NCBI RefSeq assembly: GCF_040513375.1
Contig: NZ_JBEVTG010000001.1
Location: 248,001 to 312,000 of the forward strand
Direction: 5' to 3'
Source: Flagellimonas_B algarum
GTDB taxonomy: Bacteria; Bacteroidota; Bacteroidia; Flavobacteriales; Flavobacteriaceae
Length of the DNA stretch: 64,000 nucleotides
The first letter of the stretch is position 1. Every line of letters starts with the position of its first letter. Under the pieces are notes generated by a model. It was given only the letters and a program-made list of their open reading frames with translations, was not told the origin of the DNA and did no database searches. The translations under genes were made by a program, and so were the position numbers. This document shows, in pieces, positions 59,958 to 64,000 of the stretch.

Positions 59958-60781
59958 TCCGATTTTTTCTTGACCAATTGTGAAGTATCCATAAACTCGC
60001 TAACCGCGATTTGAGGGTCTCCGTAGAGAAAGGTCTTGGCATTGTCACGGGAAGCGAGTTCAAAGGTCTTGAGGGCTTTGACCCGGGCCACCGCGGCCAT
60101 ATCGACCTGTACCTTGGCATTGCCGGTTTCGAACTTCTCCCCTTTGAACTTGGTATTCGAACCAGCGATCAATTCAAGATCTTCGGTGGTGCCTTCCATG
60201 GTTACCGCGCCGTTGTCTTGTAAGGTTACCTTGCTGGTGCCCCCAGCGACATAAATATTCGCATCACTACGGTTGCGTAGACTCACGTTCAGGGAATCGA
60301 CATCCATCCAAAACTCACCCTTACTGGTATTTTCCATGGCTAGATCGATGGTAAAAGCATTGGCTCTGACCTCCAAAGCGGCCGGCCCGAACACATTAAG
60401 GAACAAGGCATCGGCCGCAATCTCATCTTCACCCTTGATTTTACCGTCACGTACGGTAATGGCTTTAAGTTCCTTGTACTTGATGGTTATATCGAATTGT
60501 TTCTTGGTGGTTACGGTGTAGTAACTCGAAATGACCAAGGTACTATCTACGATTTCAAATTTCAGAATATCGATGAGGTTGTCATCAGCAACGATCTCAT
60601 AACCCTCACCGAATGACTTCTTGAGTCGAACATCAAGGTCATCGTTCAATTCGATGGCATTGAAGGGAGGCAGTTCATCACGCACTTCGGTAACGGTTCG
60701 ATTGCCCTTGATCTTGGGTCGGCGCTGGGCCATGACCAGCAATGGCAGCACCATCGCTGCTACGAGAATCAATTTTTTCAT
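59954..60781 (-). CDS. Head-GIN (DUF2807) exported beta-helix protein
   Basis: A 275-residue protein. The signal peptide MKKLILVAAMVLPLLVMAQ is followed by a DUF2807 domain (about 35-240) with the head-GIN opening LPPFNAIELNDDLDVRL and short repeated strands (ITVRDGKIKGED, GTSKVTLQDNGAVTMEGT) likely forming a beta-solenoid. These proteins are abundant in Bacteroidetes and have no established function; surface or periplasmic binding is likely. The start is the ATG at 60781, because the 18 codons beyond it would spoil the signal peptide. A consensus promoter lies within the ctaD terminator region. Confidence 0.9.
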   Translation of the reverse strand: MKKLILVAAMVLPLLVMAQRRPKIKGNRTVTEVRDELPPFNAIELNDDLDVRLKKSFGEGYEIVADDNLIDILKFEIVDSTLVISSYYTVTTKKQFDITIKYKELKAITVRDGKIKGEDEIAADALFLNVFGPAALEVRANAFTIDLAMENTSKGEFWMDVDSLNVSLRNRSDANIYVAGGTSKVTLQDNGAVTMEGTTEDLELIAGSNTKFKGEKFETGNAKVQVDMAAVARVKALKTFELASRDNAKTFLYGDPQIAVSEFMDTSQLVKKKSD

Positions 60782-60859
60782 GGTTTCATATATAGGTTCG
60801 TATTCATATAACGTCGGAAACGGATCGATCGACATACGGTCTTACTGAAAGAACCATGC

Positions 60860-60889
60860 CAAAAGTAAAAAACAAAAAACCCATCACAA
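60860..60889 (-). promoter_or_regulatory. Promoter of the head-GIN gene, overlapping the ctaD terminator
   Basis: TTG (60887-60889) and TACTTTTG (60860-60867), 19 nt apart on the minus strand, fit the Bacteroidetes consensus. The TTG lies in the loop of the hairpin that ends the ctaD transcript, so terminator and promoter share DNA. Confidence 0.58.
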
Positions 60890-60899
60890 GGATGGGTTT
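60868..60899 (-). terminator. Terminator of the ctaC-ctaD transcript
   Basis: AAACCCATC (60877-60885) pairs with GATGGGTTT (60891-60899) around a 5-nt loop; on the minus strand the stem is followed by a T-rich run. It lies 21 bp after the ctaD stop. Confidence 0.82.
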
Positions 60900-60919
60900 C
60901 TTTTATTAGGTCTGAATCG

Positions 60920-62725
60920 CTAGTGGTGCAATTCTTCTTCGTTTTCCTGTAAGGGAATGTGTTGGGGCACGAAATCCTGCCCTGGAATGATATATTCCCC
61001 GTTTTCATAGGTCTTGCTGTAATCGTATGCCCATCGGTGTACCTCTGGGATCTCACCTGGCCAGTTACCGTGGATGTGCTCCATTGGGGCCGTCCACTCC
61101 AAGGTATTCGAGCTCCATGGGTTCATCGGGCCACGTTTTCCGTAGAAAATACTTCTGACGAAGTTGTAAACGAAAATCAATTGGGCCGCACCAGCGATCA
61201 GGGCGAAGGTGGTCATCAAGACCTGAACGTCGGTCAAATCGTCGAACATCGGAAAAGCGGTGTTCTCATAGTAACGTCTTGGCACACCCGCCATACCGAC
61301 AAAGTGCATCGGGAAGAATACCCCATAGGCACAGATCGCGGTAATCCAGAAGTGGATGTATCCTAGGTTTTTGTTCATCATACGCCCTTGGAACATTTTC
61401 GGGAACCAGTGGTATACCCCTGCGAACAGTCCGTACAAGGCCGAAATTCCCATTACCAAGTGGAAGTGGGCCACTACGAAATACGTATCGTGCACATTGA
61501 TATCCAGTGCACTATCCCCAAGGATGATCCCCGTCAATCCTCCAGTAATGAAGGTCGAGACCAAGCCGATCGAAAAGAGCATGGCCGGGTTCAGTTGCAG
61601 ATTCCCTTTCCATAGGGTGGTGATGTAATTGAATGCTTTTACTGCGGAAGGAATCGCGATCAACAGGGTGGTAAAGGTAAATACGGACCCTAGGAACGGA
61701 TTCATTCCTGAAATGAACATATGGTGCCCCCATACGATGGTCGAAAGGAAGGCGATCGCCAAAATCGAAGCGACCATGGCACGGTACCCGAAGATGGGTT
61801 TACGGGCGTTGGTCGACATGACCTCGGAGGTAATCCCCAAGGCGGGCAACAATACGATATATACTTCAGGGTGCCCCAAGAACCAGAACAGGTGTTCGTA
61901 CAATACCGGAGAACCTCCTTGGTAATGCAAGACCTCCCCTTGGATGAAAATATCCGATAAGAAGAACGAAGTTCCAAAGCTCCTATCCATGATCAACAAC
62001 AAGGCCGCTGACAACAAGACCGGGAACGAGATTACCCCGATAACCGCGGTAATGAAGAACGCCCAGATGGTCAAAGGCAAACGGGTCATTGACATCCCTT
62101 TGGTACGCAGGTTGAGTACGGTCACGATATAGTTCAATGATCCCAATAGGGAGGAAGCGATGAAAATCGCCATCGAAACCAACCAAAGGGTCATCCCTGC
62201 GCCGGATCCCGGTTGGGCCATCGGCAGGGCACTCAATGGCGGATAAATCGTCCAACCCGCTGCCGCTGGTCCGGCTTCGACGAAAATCGAAATGACCATG
62301 ATCACGGTAGAGATGAAGAACAGCCAATACGAAATCATGTTCAAAAACCCAGAGGCCATATCACGCGCACCGATCTGCAATGGAATCAAGAGGTTACTGA
62401 AGGTACCACTTAATCCGGCGGTGAGCACGAAGAATACCATGATGGTTCCGTGCATGGTGATCAAGGCCAAATAGACATCGGCATCCATCACCCCGTCTGG
62501 GGCCCATTTCCCTAGTAGGGCTTCAAAAATCGAAAAGGACTCCCCTGGCCAAGCCAACTGCATACGGAACAGCAATGACATTGCGATTCCGATAAAGCCC
62601 ATAATCAACACCCCAGTGATGAAATACTGCTTCGCAATCATCTTGTGGTCTTGACTGAAGATGTACTTGGTTATGAACGTTTCTTTGTGATGATGTCCGT
62701 GATCGTCGTGTCCAGTGCCTGACAT
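60920..62725 (-). CDS. ctaD: Cytochrome c oxidase subunit I
   Basis: A 601-residue catalytic subunit of an aa3-type haem-copper oxidase with 12 or more membrane helices. It binds haem a and the haem a3-CuB centre, reduces oxygen and pumps protons. Key motifs are TMHGTIMVFF (low-spin haem His), FWFLGHPEVYIVLLPALGI (CuB His cross-linked to Tyr), IVWGHHMFISGMNP (CuB His pair) and HDTYFVVAHFHLVMG (haem ligands). A His-rich N-terminus (HDDHGHHHKE) and C-terminus may bind metal. It follows ctaC by 38 bp and ends before a terminator. Confidence 0.98.
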   Translation of the reverse strand: MSGTGHDDHGHHHKETFITKYIFSQDHKMIAKQYFITGVLIMGFIGIAMSLLFRMQLAWPGESFSIFEALLGKWAPDGVMDADVYLALITMHGTIMVFFVLTAGLSGTFSNLLIPLQIGARDMASGFLNMISYWLFFISTVIMVISIFVEAGPAAAGWTIYPPLSALPMAQPGSGAGMTLWLVSMAIFIASSLLGSLNYIVTVLNLRTKGMSMTRLPLTIWAFFITAVIGVISFPVLLSAALLLIMDRSFGTSFFLSDIFIQGEVLHYQGGSPVLYEHLFWFLGHPEVYIVLLPALGITSEVMSTNARKPIFGYRAMVASILAIAFLSTIVWGHHMFISGMNPFLGSVFTFTTLLIAIPSAVKAFNYITTLWKGNLQLNPAMLFSIGLVSTFITGGLTGIILGDSALDINVHDTYFVVAHFHLVMGISALYGLFAGVYHWFPKMFQGRMMNKNLGYIHFWITAICAYGVFFPMHFVGMAGVPRRYYENTAFPMFDDLTDVQVLMTTFALIAGAAQLIFVYNFVRSIFYGKRGPMNPWSSNTLEWTAPMEHIHGNWPGEIPEVHRWAYDYSKTYENGEYIIPGQDFVPQHIPLQENEEELHH

Positions 62726-62763
62726 AATCGTTTTTTTTATTTTGTTTCTTTTTCTAGCCTAAT

Positions 62764-63828
62764 TTATTCCGCGGGTGCCATGGTGTCCCCAAAGGTTGCT
62801 TGTTCGGCAATCCACTTGTTGTATTCCTCCTCGGTCTCCACAATGATCTTCAACTGCATGTTGTAATGTGACTTTCCACAGATCTTGTTGCAGAGCAACA
62901 CATAATCGAATTCCCAAGGATCTGAATTCGGTTCTCCCCTAGCTGCTTTCGGCGCCCTGATGGCGTTCACCCGTCTGACCTTTTCGACCACTTCGGGATT
63001 CAACCGCATTTCTTCGGTGGTGATGGTCGGGGTAAACGAAAACTGGGTGATCATACCGGGCACACAGTTCATTTGCGCCCTAAAATGGGGCATGTATGCC
63101 GAGTGCAATACGTCTTGCGAACGCATGTAAAAGTTCACCTTGCGGCCGACCGGTAAATGCAATTCCTTGACAATAACATCATCGGCCCCGTTGGGATCCG
63201 ATTCATCAAGACCCAATACATTGGCCCGATCGATATCGATCAAGCGAACGCTGGCATCCCCCAATACGTTGTCATCGCCCCCATAACGTGCCGTCCAGTT
63301 GAACTGCTGGGCATAAAGCTCTACTATCAGCGGATCGTCTTCCTCGTTCACGTCCATGATCTCAGTCCAGTAATACAATCCTGAAATGATCAATCCGGCC
63401 AATACGATCACCGGAATGATGGTCCAAATGAACTCCAAACGGTCGTTATCGGCATAGAACAAGGCTTTTTTCCCTTCCTCGCCCCGGTATTTGTATCCGA
63501 AGTAGTGTAAAAGGGCTTGGGTAATGGTCTGAACGAAGAAGATCACCGCGAAGGAAATCCACATCAACAGGTCGTAGTTGCCACCGTGGGCCGAGGCCGC
63601 TTCGGGCAACAATACTTTCGTATACTTCGCAAAGCTGAAAATGGTGATTCCGTAAATGAAGATCAAAAAGGCGAACAACAGGTAGCCGTTGGTCTTATTG
63701 TCGGAGTCGTTTGCGATTTCTGATTTCGATTGATCAGCTTTGAGTTGGGACAGTTCGAATATCTTGGTCATCTGCCAAATTGCGATGGCCACCAGAACTA
63801 GAACCGTTAATACCAATAATGTCGTCAT
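62764..63828 (-). CDS. ctaC: Cytochrome c oxidase subunit II
   Basis: A 354-residue subunit II. Membrane helices lie near 2-20, 48-70, 85-108 and 132-152; an N-terminal extra pair beyond the usual two is common in Bacteroidetes. The periplasmic cupredoxin domain (about 165-340) binds the two-copper CuA centre: the first His in SQDVLHSAYMPHF and the loop CNKICGKSHYNM (CxxxCxxxHxxM). It takes electrons from cytochrome c. It follows the ActF-like gene by 25 bp in the same transcript. Confidence 0.97.
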   Translation of the reverse strand: MTTLLVLTVLVLVAIAIWQMTKIFELSQLKADQSKSEIANDSDNKTNGYLLFAFLIFIYGITIFSFAKYTKVLLPEAASAHGGNYDLLMWISFAVIFFVQTITQALLHYFGYKYRGEEGKKALFYADNDRLEFIWTIIPVIVLAGLIISGLYYWTEIMDVNEEDDPLIVELYAQQFNWTARYGGDDNVLGDASVRLIDIDRANVLGLDESDPNGADDVIVKELHLPVGRKVNFYMRSQDVLHSAYMPHFRAQMNCVPGMITQFSFTPTITTEEMRLNPEVVEKVRRVNAIRAPKAARGEPNSDPWEFDYVLLCNKICGKSHYNMQLKIIVETEEEYNKWIAEQATFGDTMAPAE

Positions 63829-63853
63829 TGCTTACTTACTTTCTCTATCAATT

Positions 63854-64000
63854 TTAGTAATGGAACTGTCTACTTTCTTCAATAAACGGATTGCGTTTCG
63901 GCGTGAGCTCTTCTTTGGTCAAGGCATTGAATACCCAGAAAATGAACAGCCCGGCGAAAAAGAGGATACCCCCGATCTCAGGGATACCGATATGCCAGTT
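63854..64000 (-). CDS. ActF-like subunit of alternative complex III (C-terminal end only)
   Basis: Only the last 48 codons lie in the window: a membrane segment (IGGILFFAGLFIFWVFNAL) followed by TKEELTPKRNPFIEESRQFHY and a TAA stop at 63854. In Flavobacteriia the gene directly before oxidase subunit II is the ActF membrane subunit of the quinol:cytochrome c oxidoreductase, and this tail fits it. The call rests on context and a short piece, so it is a strong inference rather than proof. Confidence 0.72.
   Translation of the reverse strand, partial: NWHIGIPEIGGILFFAGLFIFWVFNALTKEELTPKRNPFIEESRQFHY

Overview
The window looks like a chromosomal segment of a marine-type Bacteroidetes, class Flavobacteriia. 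The reasons are a SusC/RagA receptor, several type IX secretion system (T9SS) parts (SprA, PorP/SprF proteins, a type B C-terminal sorting domain), a cytochrome oxidase locus joined to the last gene of an alternative complex III, TTTG/TAnnTTTG promoters and A-rich ribosome binding regions. Coding density is very high. No stretch of 300 bases lacks a gene; the longest gap is about 194 bases (18826-19019). I see no tRNA, rRNA, CRISPR array, transposase or phage gene.

Layout. 1-2.7 kb: the 5' half of a SusC-type receptor and a GntR/LacI-hybrid regulator. 2.8-5.2 kb: a small membrane protein and XRE regulator pair with a twin palindromic operator, a hydrolase and a leucine-rich-repeat lipoprotein. 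5.3-6.5 kb: a divergent Nramp-like transporter. 6.5-14.3 kb: a giant repeat-rich T9SS cargo protein with its PorP/SprF and OmpA partners. 14.4-18.8 kb: a LytS/LytR-type two-component system followed by a gamma-carbonic-anhydrase-like protein and fabD. 19-25.5 kb: a von Willebrand A protein, an orphan PorP/SprF protein, a NifU-like protein, dodecin, a DUF255 thioredoxin-like lipoprotein and an MscS channel. 25.5-35.7 kb: a long MacB-type efflux operon with four permeases, two adaptors, one ATPase, one TolC and tsaB at its end. 35.8-41 kb: cytochrome oxidase assembly and subunits (a CxxC microprotein, a DUF420 protein, Sco, a cysteine-free Sco-like protein, subunit IV, two subunit III proteins, ctaB). 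41-52.8 kb: tonB, vanZ, gcvH, the 2389-residue translocon gene sprA, ruvA and maeB. 52.9-57.6 kb: an SLC45-like sugar transporter, then ruvB, a cytochrome P450 and queG, joined by one-base stop/start overlaps. 57.7-64 kb: an acyl-CoA oxidase-like enzyme, a head-GIN protein, then ctaD, ctaC and the end of an ActF-like gene.

How the genes work together. The two respiratory blocks (36-41 kb and 61-64 kb) together supply an aa3-type oxidase, its haem and copper assembly factors and the end of its quinol:cytochrome c reductase. SprA is the outer-membrane pore of the T9SS, and the 1616-residue protein at 9.5-14.3 kb carries the matching export signal. The most unusual items are four nearly identical 342-bp repeats in that cargo gene, the efflux operon in which a permease-permease-adaptor block occurs twice around a single ATPase, a pair of perfect inverted repeats spaced 21 bp centre to centre ahead of an XRE gene, a Sco-like protein without cysteines overlapping sco, and an Nramp-family protein that has lost the metal-binding DPGN motif. 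I found no clear defence system or wholly new multi-gene machine. All calls come from reading the sequence; no database search was run.
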